Shown: in pieces, positions 23,475 to 29,693 of the stretch
Numbering within the stretch: the stretch's first letter is position 1
How the letters are laid out: each line of letters opens with the position of its first letter
From: an uncultured Frankiales bacterium
Lineage (GTDB): Bacteria; Actinomycetota; Actinomycetes; Mycobacteriales; SCTD01
Direction: 5' to 3'
Assembly (NCBI GenBank): GCA_946479905.1
Contig: CAMLIA010000017.1
Location: forward strand, 1-38,707
DNA: 38,707 bases
Made by a program: the position numbers and the translations under genes
The notes under the pieces: generated by a model
Database searches by the model: none
Told to the model about the DNA's origin: nothing
What the model saw: only the letters and a program-made list of their open reading frames with translations

Positions 23475-24692
23475 CTAGTGCGCGATCCCGAGGAAGTCGG
23501 CGAGAGCGAAGATGCCGCGAGGTGGCTTGGGCCGGTCGAGCAGCTGCCGGACGATCGCGACGGCCAGGCCGTGACGTCGCATCCAACCCGGCGCCAGCGC
23601 CCGGATCGTGCGGAGCGTCTCAACGGCGTCCGCGTCACGGTAGGTCTCGGTGCGCGCGTGGGCGACGTCGAGGAGGAAACGCACCTTCCACGACACCGGC
23701 GTCTTGCCCGACAGCGGCACCCGTTCGGCAAGGGTCAGGACGTTGCCCCAGTTGCCGGCCGCCGCCTCGACGGACACGGTCTGCATGGCGACCGAGGTCG
23801 GTCCGAAGACGGTAGTCCACCGGTCTGTCGAGTCGTCGCCGATCCGGTCGGCCGCGGCCCGTGCGACCGTCAGGAGCTCGCGGGCGTCGTCGTACCGCTG
23901 GTGCCGTGCGGCGGCCGTCAGCCCGGACAGCAGGAGGCCGCCGTACACCGCGACGTGGCCGGGCGGGGAGGTGCGGAAGCTGGGTTCGATGCCGTCCGCG
24001 GTGGCGACGGCGACGCGTTCGGAGTCGGCGAGTCGGCCGGTGCGCAGGAAGATCCACGAGACGCTGTTGGCGAGCATCGCGGGCATCAGGGGATCGCCGG
24101 ACTGCTCGGCCGCCGCCTGCGCGCGGTCGAGGCCGAGCAGGGCGAGGTCTTCGTGTCGGCTCTGAACCATCGTGTGCGCGCCGAGCTGGAGCGCCTTGGC
24201 GAGCACGCCGTGCGCCGCGGCGGCCGTGCCGTTCGTGTGCTCCCGGGCGGCCACGCGGGCCTCGGCGATCAGGTCAGGCAGGATCTCGCCCAGGGCGACG
24301 AAGTCGCCAGCGTGGTAGTTCCCCCACGCGTCCTCGATGCCGCGCCGCAGCGTCGGGACGTCCGGTGCCTCGTCTTCCTCGGGGTGGTCGACGCCGGGGG
24401 CGAAGTCGTGCACCGGCGCCAGGGCTTCACGGATGCGCGTGATGTTCGGATCCTGTCGGGCCGGTTCCTGCTCGGCCACCCCGAACAGCAGCGTGGACGT
24501 CTCGACACCGAGCGCGTTCGCCAGGGCATTCATGGTGGACACCCGCGCGGACTGCCGTTGCCCCTGCTCGAGCTTCCGGATGGTGTCGACGTTGACGCCG
24601 GAGTTCTCGGCGAGTTGTTCCTGCGTCTGGCCAGCGTAATTGCGGGCGACCTTCAGCCGGTCGCCGATGGTCATGTTGGGGCGAAGGTCCAT
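23475..24692 (-). CDS. XRE regulator with helical-repeat (TPR-like) C-terminal region
   Basis: A 405-residue regulator. Residues ~8-65 form an XRE helix-turn-helix (GDRLKVARNYAGQTQEQLAE, SGVNVDTIRKLEQGQRQ). The remaining ~330 residues are a chain of paired helices (for example LLTVARAAADRIGDD, GNWGNVLTLAERVPLSG, DADAVETLRTIRALAP) typical of TPR-containing XRE regulators of actinobacteria, some of which respond to peptides or partner proteins. A 24674 ATG is possible, but the longer start has an AAGGA site about 10 bases upstream. It probably controls the accessory cassette that follows it on the same strand. An inverted repeat lies just upstream at 24722-24757. Confidence 0.8.
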   Translation of the reverse strand: MDLRPNMTIGDRLKVARNYAGQTQEQLAENSGVNVDTIRKLEQGQRQSARVSTMNALANALGVETSTLLFGVAEQEPARQDPNITRIREALAPVHDFAPGVDHPEEDEAPDVPTLRRGIEDAWGNYHAGDFVALGEILPDLIAEARVAAREHTNGTAAAAHGVLAKALQLGAHTMVQSRHEDLALLGLDRAQAAAEQSGDPLMPAMLANSVSWIFLRTGRLADSERVAVATADGIEPSFRTSPPGHVAVYGGLLLSGLTAAARHQRYDDARELLTVARAAADRIGDDSTDRWTTVFGPTSVAMQTVSVEAAAGNWGNVLTLAERVPLSGKTPVSWKVRFLLDVAHARTETYRDADAVETLRTIRALAPGWMRRHGLAVAIVRQLLDRPKPPRGIFALADFLGIAH

Positions 24693-24721
24693 CGCCTATC
24701 CTTGCGTTGTTCCATCAGCTA

Positions 24722-24757
24722 CCGACCAGGCTACGCGCGCCCGCAAGGTCTGGTCGG
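24722..24757 (-). promoter_or_regulatory. Inverted repeat upstream of XRE regulator
   Basis: CCGACCAG (24722-24729) and CTGGTCGG (24750-24757) form 8-bp arms with a 20-base gap, about 30-65 bases upstream of the regulator's start. The placement suits an autoregulatory operator. No clear -35/-10 pair was found, so the promoter itself is not defined. Confidence 0.4.
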
Positions 24758-24764
24758 GGAACAC

Positions 24765-24801
24765 AAGACGCCCCGCCAGGTCGAATCCGGCGGGGCGTCT
24801 T
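24765..24801 (-). terminator. Strong terminator after minus-strand four-gene operon
   Basis: A 13-bp perfect stem (AAGACGCCCCGCC with GGCGGGGCGTCTT, 11-base loop) lies about 10 bases beyond the stop of the minus-strand gene ending at 24812. The end of the stem supplies TT in the minus direction; T-rich bases occur on both sides, so it may work both ways. It separates the four-gene unit from the XRE gene. Confidence 0.7.
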
Positions 24802-24811
24802 TGTCCTGCGG

Positions 24812-25003
24812 CTACTCGCTGCGGACGAGGTGCAGGTGCCGCTCGGGCGTCTCCTCGCGGTCCTGACGGGCGCTCAGCAATGCGTACTGGCGCCTCACCT
24901 CGTCCACGTCCAACCACGCGGCCATCAGCGTCTCAGCAATCGTCTCCTGCGCCTTCAACTGCCGCTGGAGACGGGCGACCGTGAGTTCGTCAGCGGTCTT
25001 CAC
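24812..25003 (-). CDS. Small helical protein, last gene of four-gene unit
   Basis: A 63-residue helical protein (ELTVARLQRQLKAQETIAET, DVDEVRRQYALLSARQDREE) with a charged end. It starts with GTG overlapping the previous stop by 4 bases and ends just before a terminator. No domain is recognised. The strict overlap and terminator position support it as a real gene. A coiled-coil interaction role with one of its neighbours is only a guess. Confidence 0.5.
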   Translation of the reverse strand: MKTADELTVARLQRQLKAQETIAETLMAAWLDVDEVRRQYALLSARQDREETPERHLHLVRSE

Positions 25004-25341
25004 TCGCCGGCCTCCTCACCACGCCCAATCCTCACCATCCGCCGCAGGTGCTCGGCGAGGTCCTCCGCCTCGTCGAGCGTGAGGTGGCCGCCCTGGTTGG
25101 TGTCGTTGCGGCCCAGCCAGATGCGCGGCTCACGCTCCCGGTGGTGCTGGAGGAGGTACAGCCGCATCTCCTCCGGCTCGCCGTCGAGGTCGAGCGGGTC
25201 GGCGGCCGTCAGCGTGACGGATGCGTCCGGTCCGGCGTGGCTGCGGTCCTCCGGGTGGTCGTCGTCGCGGTGCTCAACGCCGCGAAGGCACCAGTCCGGG
25301 CAACCTTCGGGCATCCAGTACGGCAGCCTGGTGGCGCTCAT
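25000..25341 (-). CDS. DUF6907-like small protein
   Basis: A 113-residue protein with a possible metal site near its N terminus (CPDWC at about residues 14-18, then several His and Asp residues through GVEHRDDDHPEDRSH), a beta-rich middle with LYLLQHHREREPRIWLG and a C-terminal helix (LTLDEAEDLAEHLRRMVRI). The CPxWC ... H pattern and the LTLDEAxxLAxxL end resemble the DUF6907 family, which is common in Streptomyces and its mobile elements. ATG overlaps the stop of the preceding gene. Its role is unknown. Confidence 0.55.
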   Translation of the reverse strand: MSATRLPYWMPEGCPDWCLRGVEHRDDDHPEDRSHAGPDASVTLTAADPLDLDGEPEEMRLYLLQHHREREPRIWLGRNDTNQGGHLTLDEAEDLAEHLRRMVRIGRGEEAGE

Positions 25342-25595
25342 GCTCCCGCCTCCTCGTCGATCAGCCGCGCGGCCTGCTCCTCGTCGAGCACTGCGGCCAT
25401 GACCTTCCGGTACTGCTCCACGTTGGAGTCACGGAGGCTGAACAGCGCGGCGGCGATGTGCGCCGTCTCCTGCGCCTCCGGTCCGTCCTCGCCGAGGTGG
25501 GCCAGGGCGTCCTTCAGGTAGTCGTCGAAGTGGGCGCTCATCTTCCTACCGAGGCGGGCGCACTTCTCCACCTGCGTGCGGTCGATCGCGTTCAC
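25338..25595 (-). CDS. Small helical protein, second gene of four-gene unit
   Basis: An 85-residue protein that is nearly all helix (DRTQVEKCARLGRKMSAHFD, PEAQETAHIAAALFSLRD, QYRKVMAAVLDEEQAARLID). Both ends overlap neighbouring genes by 4 bases. It starts with GTG. I recognise no family. It belongs to a compact operon read from the duplicated 60-bp leader, so it is probably expressed together with the DUF6907-like protein. Its role is unknown. Confidence 0.5.
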   Translation of the reverse strand: MNAIDRTQVEKCARLGRKMSAHFDDYLKDALAHLGEDGPEAQETAHIAAALFSLRDSNVEQYRKVMAAVLDEEQAARLIDEEAGA

Positions 25596-25918
25596 GCGCC
25601 GTACCTCCCGTAGCCCTCGGCGGGCATCTCGGCGAGCTTGCCACGCAGGTACTCGACGTGCCAGGTGACGTCCGCGTCGTCGCGGTCCAGGACGCCCCGC
25701 AGCATCACCAGGGCCTGCATGACCCGCCGGTCGAGGATCTCCCGGTACACCTCCTCGTCGCCCGCCGTGCGCGGGTAGGGGATGTCCAGCGCCTCGCGCA
25801 CGGCGGCGAGGGCGTCTCGCCAGTCCGGTGTGCCCGCGTCGCGGCGGCCGGCGAGGTATCCGGCCTGGTAGTTGGGACTCTGGGTGGAGTCGGGGGCTTC
25901 GCCGGTGGGCTTATCCAC
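25592..25918 (-). CDS. Small protein, first gene of four-gene unit
   Basis: A 108-residue protein with a disordered, polar start, a small helical motif (YQAGYLAGRRDAGTPDWRDA) that occurs in other phage and actinobacterial small proteins, and further helices (EEVYREILDRRVMQALVMLR, VEYLRGKLAEMPAE). GTG 25918 lies directly after the shared 60-bp leader, whose GGAGG gives the ribosome site. That leader, identical to the one before the gene at 27756, suggests co-regulation of the two units. No function can be assigned. Confidence 0.5.
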   Translation of the reverse strand: MDKPTGEAPDSTQSPNYQAGYLAGRRDAGTPDWRDALAAVREALDIPYPRTAGDEEVYREILDRRVMQALVMLRGVLDRDDADVTWHVEYLRGKLAEMPAEGYGRYGA

Positions 25919-25919
25919 A

Positions 25920-25979
25920 GTCGGACCTCCAGTGTCCGGTCAAGGCCTCGGCCGGCGTCTGCATCGCCGCGTCCGGGGC
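25920..25979 (-). repeat. 60-bp direct repeat, copy 1: leader of four-gene unit
   Basis: This 60-base stretch is identical to 27759-27818 with no mismatch. In the minus direction it ends with a CTGGAGGTCCGAC segment just before the start codon (GTG here, ATG in the other copy), so it is a shared leader with ribosome binding site. The sequence upstream differs between copies. It could hold a promoter, operator or RNA control element, or be the trace of a cassette duplication. Confidence 0.9.
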
Positions 25980-26006
25980 TGCTTTATGTCCAGGTAAGTC
26001 CTGGAT

Positions 26007-26083
26007 TTCGTATTACGGTACTCCGCCTCATGATCGATTCGCAAGATCAAAGGTCGAGCTAGATGCAATGATTCGTATTACGG
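26007..26083. promoter_or_regulatory. Two copies of a palindromic 12-mer upstream of RHH gene
   Basis: TTCGTATTACGG occurs at 26007-26018 and again at 26072-26083, 65 bases apart. Each contains the palindrome CGTA-T-TACG. They lie between divergent genes (minus start 25918, plus start 26102), with the second copy about 20 bases before the RHH gene. The layout suits an operator pair bound by the small RHH protein for autoregulation or for repression of both directions. Confidence 0.55.
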
Positions 26084-26101
26084 AAGCGTGTAGGAGGGTT
26101 C

Positions 26102-26257
26102 ATGGTGGAGAAACCGGTGCGCTCGGTGCGCATCCCGGACGGCCGATGGCAGGCCGTCAAGGACAAGGCCAAACGGGAGAACAAGACGGCCTCCGACGTC
26201 GTCAACGAGGCCCTCGAGGAGCACCTGGCCAAGGACGAACGCCGGAAGAAGAAGTAG
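26102..26257 (+). CDS. Ribbon-helix-helix (CopG/Arc-type) regulator
   Basis: A 51-residue protein: a strand (EKPVRSVRIPDGRW), then helices (WQAVKDKAKRENKT, then ASDVVNEALEEHLAK) and a Lys/Arg tail (DERRKKK). This is the size and order of ribbon-helix-helix DNA-binding proteins, which bind as dimers to short palindromes. A near-perfect ribosome site (AGGAGGG at 26092-26098) precedes the ATG by 3 bases. It is the only plus-strand gene between minus-strand units and may control them through the palindromic 12-mers just upstream. A small antitoxin is possible, but no toxin partner is visible next to it. Confidence 0.75.
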   Translation: MVEKPVRSVRIPDGRWQAVKDKAKRENKTASDVVNEALEEHLAKDERRKKK

Positions 26258-26299
26258 CCCCCAGACCGTGCGGCCTGGGAGCTACTCGCGGACGCCGGT

Positions 26300-27463
26300 C
26301 TACCGGCCGGCGACCCCGGCAGGTACGCCCAGCTCGGCGAGATCGGCGAGGTACGCCTGTACCTCCCTCGCCCGGTCCGTGCCGATGCGCAGCTGCTTCT
26401 TGATCGCGCGAATGCTCGGCACCTTCCCGGCGAGGACCTCCTCAGCGAAGACGCCCGCGGCGCGTACCTGGCACTCGTCGGCCTCAGGTACGCGTACCTC
26501 GTCGTCAGGTACACGGCCGTCCTCGTCGAGCCAGCGGACGAGGGACTCAGGGGTTCCCGGGAGCAGGTCATCGTCCAGGGGCCAGCCGAGCGCCGGATGG
26601 CTCGGCGGCACCCGGTACAGCGGCGAGGGCGCCGGCGCGGCCGGGACGGCCCACGGCGCGGCCGGTGACAGGTCGGCGAGCGCCGCCGCGTGGTACAGCA
26701 CGCCGAGCTGATCCACCAGCTCCTCCTGCCGATCCGGATCCGACGCCAGCCCGGCGTACTCCACCGCGGCCGCCATCACGCGGTCCAGACGACGCTCCGC
26801 CCAGCCGATGCGCCACGCCCGCACGCCGCGCGCCCGCAGGACCCGCAGCCGCTTCGCCGCGCGCGCGACACGATGCAGACGCCGGTGCACGTCGACGTCG
26901 GCCGCGGTACGGTCGGCCGGCTCCGCCAGGCCGAGCCAGACGAACAGCCGCTCGGGCGTGACCCGCCAGTGGATCGACCGGCCGGTGATCCGCCGCCGCT
27001 CGACGGCCATGCTGCGCTCCCACAGCCACGCGGCGACGAGCGGGGCGACGAGGCGGAACAGCACCTCGGCGAACGACCGCGCGTCGAGGGCGGACAGGGC
27101 CGCGGACAGGCCGGTGAGCGCCCACACGGCCGCCCCGTCGACCCCGGCCGTGTGCGTCGCCGACTCCGCGACGTTCCGGCGGGCCCGCAGCGCGGACGTG
27201 AACACCGAGACCTCGATGAACGCGAACAGCAGGGCACGCAGCAGCCCGGAGAAGTGCAGCGTGACGGAGAAGAACCGCCACATGCCCGTACCGGCCACCG
27301 TGGTCGCGATGACGGCCGCGACGACCGTGAGGACGTCCTCGGCCCGCCGGCCGCGCGTCAGCTTCCGGACGACGGCGAGGACCAGGACCAGAGCGACGGC
27401 CGCAGCGGCGAGGGCGTACCGGGCATGCGTCCCGGCCTGGTGGATGAGCTGCGACGTGTTCAC
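26300..27463 (-). CDS. SpdB/DUF2637-like membrane protein with C-terminal HTH
   Basis: A 387-residue protein. Four or five hydrophobic helices lie near 15-33, 43-61, 72-91, 112-126 and 131-149 (for example ALLFAFIEVSVFTSALRARR and LVAPLVAAWLWERSMAVERR). A charged region follows, and near the end is a winged-helix-like segment (VPSIRAIKKQLRIGTDRARE). The layout resembles spread/transfer-associated membrane proteins (SpdB, DUF2637-like) of actinobacterial integrative conjugative elements. GTG 27463 has GGAGG upstream and overlaps the previous stop. In a phage it may reflect exchange with such elements or a membrane-linked regulator. The conjugative role is not supported by neighbouring transfer genes. 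Confidence 0.55.
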   Translation of the reverse strand: MNTSQLIHQAGTHARYALAAAAVALVLVLAVVRKLTRGRRAEDVLTVVAAVIATTVAGTGMWRFFSVTLHFSGLLRALLFAFIEVSVFTSALRARRNVAESATHTAGVDGAAVWALTGLSAALSALDARSFAEVLFRLVAPLVAAWLWERSMAVERRRITGRSIHWRVTPERLFVWLGLAEPADRTAADVDVHRRLHRVARAAKRLRVLRARGVRAWRIGWAERRLDRVMAAAVEYAGLASDPDRQEELVDQLGVLYHAAALADLSPAAPWAVPAAPAPSPLYRVPPSHPALGWPLDDDLLPGTPESLVRWLDEDGRVPDDEVRVPEADECQVRAAGVFAEEVLAGKVPSIRAIKKQLRIGTDRAREVQAYLADLAELGVPAGVAGR

Positions 27464-27756
27464 GGGGTCACCTCCCGCGCGGCGGCCGTCGCCTCGTCGG
27501 CGATCTCCTTGGCGGCGAAGTGGATCATGCCCGCGCCGAGGGCGTACAGGTTGGTCGACCCGTCGGCCACCTCGCCGACCCGGTGACTCAGCCGGTACAT
27601 CACCGCGGAGATCAGCGAGTACTCGGCCTCGGTGAGCCGGCCCTCGCCGCGTCCGTAGACCGTGGCGTCGCGCAGCGCCGTCAGCGTCCGGCACGCCCAG
27701 TCAGGGATCGGAGGGTTGCCGCTCGTGGGCGGCGTCGTGCTCGTAGGATTCTGCAT
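27460..27756 (-). CDS. Small protein following duplicated leader
   Basis: A 98-residue protein with a disordered polar start, then helices (IPDWACRTLTALRDATVYGR, TEAEYSLISAVMYRLSHRVG, YALGAGMIHFAAKEIADEAT). I start it at ATG 27756 because the 60-bp leader copy with GGAGG ends just before it; an in-frame upstream start would translate the leader itself. It overlaps the next gene by 4 bases and is probably co-expressed with the membrane protein. The function is unknown. Confidence 0.5.
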   Translation of the reverse strand: MQNPTSTTPPTSGNPPIPDWACRTLTALRDATVYGRGEGRLTEAEYSLISAVMYRLSHRVGEVADGSTNLYALGAGMIHFAAKEIADEATAAAREVTP

Positions 27757-27758
27757 GG

Positions 27759-27818
27759 GTCGGACCTCCAGTGTCCGGTCAAGGCCTCGGCCGGCGTCTG
27801 CATCGCCGCGTCCGGGGC
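27759..27818 (-). repeat. 60-bp direct repeat, copy 2: leader of two-gene unit
   Basis: Identical in all 60 bases to 25920-25979. It leads into the gene starting at 27756 with the same ribosome site. The copies are 1839 bases apart and in the same orientation, bounding a segment with the RHH gene, the membrane protein and the 98-residue protein. Recombination between the copies could remove that segment. Confidence 0.9.
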
Positions 27819-27996
27819 CGTCTTCTTTCACGGGCTGTGGATCTCCGCTGCGGGCCGGTCAGGGGCCGGGCGCTGTGGGAAATCCGTGGGATGATCTTGC
27901 TTCTGAAGCCGTGTTAGGCCATGTGATCCCATGTGATTCCGAGGCTTTTACCTGGTCATATGGCTATATGTCCAGGCTGGGGGATTCGCTTGACTT

Positions 27997-28042
27997 CCCT
28001 GATAAGGATGAGGCCGGTGGTTCAAGTCCACCTAGGCCCACC
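27997..28042 (+). other. attP core: 3' half of a tRNA-Ile(GAU) gene
   Basis: This segment reads as the 3' half of a tRNA: anticodon loop CTGATAA (27999-28005, anticodon GAT), a 5-base variable region, a T stem and loop (GGTGG, TTCAAGT, CCACC at 28016-28032), the acceptor 3' strand TAGGCCC (28033-28039), then A and CC. No 5' half is present, so it is not a working tRNA gene. It is the usual core of a site-specific integration target; the host attB should be a tRNA-Ile(GAU) gene. Confidence 0.85.
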
Positions 28043-28046
28043 CAGG

Positions 28047-29690
28047 TCAGGCCCCCTTCCGGGGCCTGGAGCGGAGGAGGACAACCCCCTCCTGTGGGAA
28101 TTCTGTGGGACGATCTTCGGGTCGTCCCACTTTTTTGTGCCGCCAACGGGCCTGCAGGATCTCCTCCAGGACCGCCACCGGCGAGTGCGGGGACAGCTCA
28201 AGGCGAGCGTCGAGCGCCGCCTCCCACTGCTGCGTCAGGGCATCACGCAACTCCTCCCTCATCTCCGGCGTCACGTGCGAGTAGACGCCCCCGATCCCGC
28301 CCAGGATGTGCCCCAGCCGCTCGTGGGACAGCACCTCCGGCGTCCGCAGCTGCACCATCAGCGACTTGTGGCTGTGCCGCAGCCCGTGAGGCGTCAGGCC
28401 CCGCGCGATCGGCGTCCAGGACATCTCCGCGCGCTCCTGCGCCGCCCGGCCCCGCACCGGCACGCCCGGCCACGGCTCGGCCTTCAGCGGCACCGGCCGC
28501 GCCGCCCCGGCCGAGCGCTTCGGGAACCACCCGTCCGCCGCGGGCCGGAAGATCCACGTCTCGAACCCGGACCGGCGCCAGTGCAGCGCAGGCGCCGCCG
28601 TCGGCGCGCTGCGGCCCGCGAAGCCGAGCGCCGCGATTGCTTCCTCGACGCGCGCCCGCGTCGCGTCAGCGACCCGCTCAGGGCGGTTCAGCACGTTCGA
28701 CACCGTGCCGACCGACACGCCCGCCCGCTCGGCGACGGCACCGATCTTCACCGCGCTGCGCTCCCGGCCACGGCCCCGGAAGACGTAGGCGCTGCCGTGG
28801 CACGCGCACTTGGTCGGCGCCGTCCGCGTGAGGTGCGCCGAGATCAGGTCCGACAGGAACCGCGGCAGATCAACGTCCCGGTAGGAGTCGTCCTTCGGCG
28901 GGCAGGCGACGAACGTGCCGTCGTCCAGCTCGACGAGCTCGGACTCCACGCGGATCGTCGACAGCCGGAAGTACTGGGTCTCCAAGCCGGTGAGCTCCGC
29001 CCACCGCAGCCCGGTGTAGTACTTCGTCGTCACCATCACGAACTCGTCGTCGCGGCCCGACAGGATCGCAGCCCGCTCGGCCAGGAGGAGGGCACCGAGC
29101 GGGTTCGTGATGACCTTCTCCGCCGTGCGGTGCGCGGACCGGCCGGCCCGGCGGCCGCGGCCGCGGCGCTTGGTGACGGGGTTGTACTCGATGAGGCCCT
29201 GCCGGTTGGCCGTGCCGAGGATCCGGTCGACCTGGTGGCCGTCGACGGCGTCGGCCATGATCGTGTGCAGCAGCGTGCGCCAGCTCTTGATGCTGGACTC
29301 CTTGTAGCCGGCCTCGCGCTCTTCCCGTTCCCAGGAGTCGACGTCGCTGGGGAGGATGTCGGCAAGCGCCGAATCCTCGAACGCGGGCAGCAGGTGGTAC
29401 TCGATGCGCCGCCGGATGTTCTGCATCGTGGTCGGCGCCAGGTCCTGAACCGCATACCAGCGGTTCACCCACTCCCCGAACGTGATCCGCCCGCGCGCCG
29501 GGTCGTGGTACCGACCGCCACGGACCTTGGCCTCCTCGTCGCCGGCGGCCTTCTCCGCATCACGCTTCCGCTTGAACCGGACCGCCCGGCCCTGATCGTC
29601 CTTCAGCGTCGGCCACTTCCCGCCGCCGTCGCTGAACCGAGCGAGGTAGTAGGTGTTCGCGCCGCTACCGCGCTTCTCGGCATAGCCCAT
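28047..29690 (-). CDS. int: Tyrosine integrase with inserted LacI-type HTH
   Basis: A 547-residue site-specific recombinase next to attP. It has an N-terminal arm-binding part (residues 1-65), a core-binding SAM-like domain (~66-165), and a catalytic domain with R229 (GLRWAE), K266 (CPPKDDSY), H435 and R438 (TPHGLRHSH), H461 (LGHILGG) and nucleophile Y470 (GGVYSHV). Between the CHGSAYVFRGRG segment and the RRSGFETWIFRPAADGW segment, which are normally close together, lies an extra region (about residues 310-367) with a textbook LacI-type HTH at 313-357 (AERAGVSVGTVSNVLNRPER). The ATG follows the 571-residue regulator by 3 bases, so it is probably co-transcribed. The C terminus reads through the right attP arm and ends 5 bases from the tRNA core. 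Confidence 0.95.
   Translation of the reverse strand: MGYAEKRGSGANTYYLARFSDGGGKWPTLKDDQGRAVRFKRKRDAEKAAGDEEAKVRGGRYHDPARGRITFGEWVNRWYAVQDLAPTTMQNIRRRIEYHLLPAFEDSALADILPSDVDSWEREEREAGYKESSIKSWRTLLHTIMADAVDGHQVDRILGTANRQGLIEYNPVTKRRGRGRRAGRSAHRTAEKVITNPLGALLLAERAAILSGRDDEFVMVTTKYYTGLRWAELTGLETQYFRLSTIRVESELVELDDGTFVACPPKDDSYRDVDLPRFLSDLISAHLTRTAPTKCACHGSAYVFRGRGRERSAVKIGAVAERAGVSVGTVSNVLNRPERVADATRARVEEAIAALGFAGRSAPTAAPALHWRRSGFETWIFRPAADGWFPKRSAGAARPVPLKAEPWPGVPVRGRAAQERAEMSWTPIARGLTPHGLRHSHKSLMVQLRTPEVLSHERLGHILGGIGGVYSHVTPEMREELRDALTQQWEAALDARLELSPHSPVAVLEEILQARWRHKKVGRPEDRPTEFPQEGVVLLRSRPRKGA
28048..28068 (+). terminator. Hairpin just after attP core
   Basis: An 8-bp stem (CAGGCCCC with GGGGCCTG, loop CTTCC) lies 6 bases after the tRNA-like core on the plus strand, overlapping the integrase stop codon. 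In an integrated prophage it would stand right after the rebuilt tRNA and could help end its transcript. Confidence 0.6.
28105..28136 (+). terminator. Strong intrinsic terminator, plus-strand, within integrase 3' end
   Basis: A perfect 9-bp stem (GTGGGACGA with TCGTCCCAC, 8-base loop) is followed by six Ts on the plus strand. No plus-strand phage gene needs it; after integration it would stop transcription from the host tRNA-Ile gene. It also overlaps the right arm box GTGGGA (28105-28110) and is coding for the integrase C terminus on the minus strand. Confidence 0.8.
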
Positions 29691-29693
29691 CGC

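Larger units (their letters stand above)
27873..28117. other. attP region with arm-type repeats
   Basis: The tRNA-like core (27997-28042) is flanked by two 26-base direct repeats differing at three positions: 27873-27898 and 28092-28117. Each contains two GTGGGA boxes exactly 11 bases apart (27875 and 27886; 28094 and 28105), the helical-turn spacing of integrase arm sites. To the left are CCATGTGAT twice at 10-base spacing (27919 and 27929) and an 11-bp inverted repeat (27951-27961 with 27966-27976, one mismatch). The right arm lies inside the 3' end of the integrase gene. Confidence 0.8.

Noticed and set aside
26102..26257. RHH protein as antitoxin of a toxin-antitoxin pair
   Set aside because: No co-directional small toxin gene (RelE/ParE-, MazF- or PIN-like) lies next to it.
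25920..27818. 60-bp repeats as attL/attR of an inserted element
   Set aside because: There is no recombinase between them and no tRNA-like sequence; both sit exactly at gene starts with a shared ribosome site, which fits leaders better.
27997..28042. A functional tRNA-Ile gene
   Set aside because: Only the 3' half from the anticodon arm to the acceptor end is present; no D arm or 5' acceptor strand precedes it. It is an attachment core.
28047..29690. Integration-dependent immunity through loss of the 3' end of a gene at attP
   Set aside because: The integrase stop codon lies 5 bases outside the tRNA-like core, so crossover within the core would not alter the protein, and the candidate repressor is far from attP.
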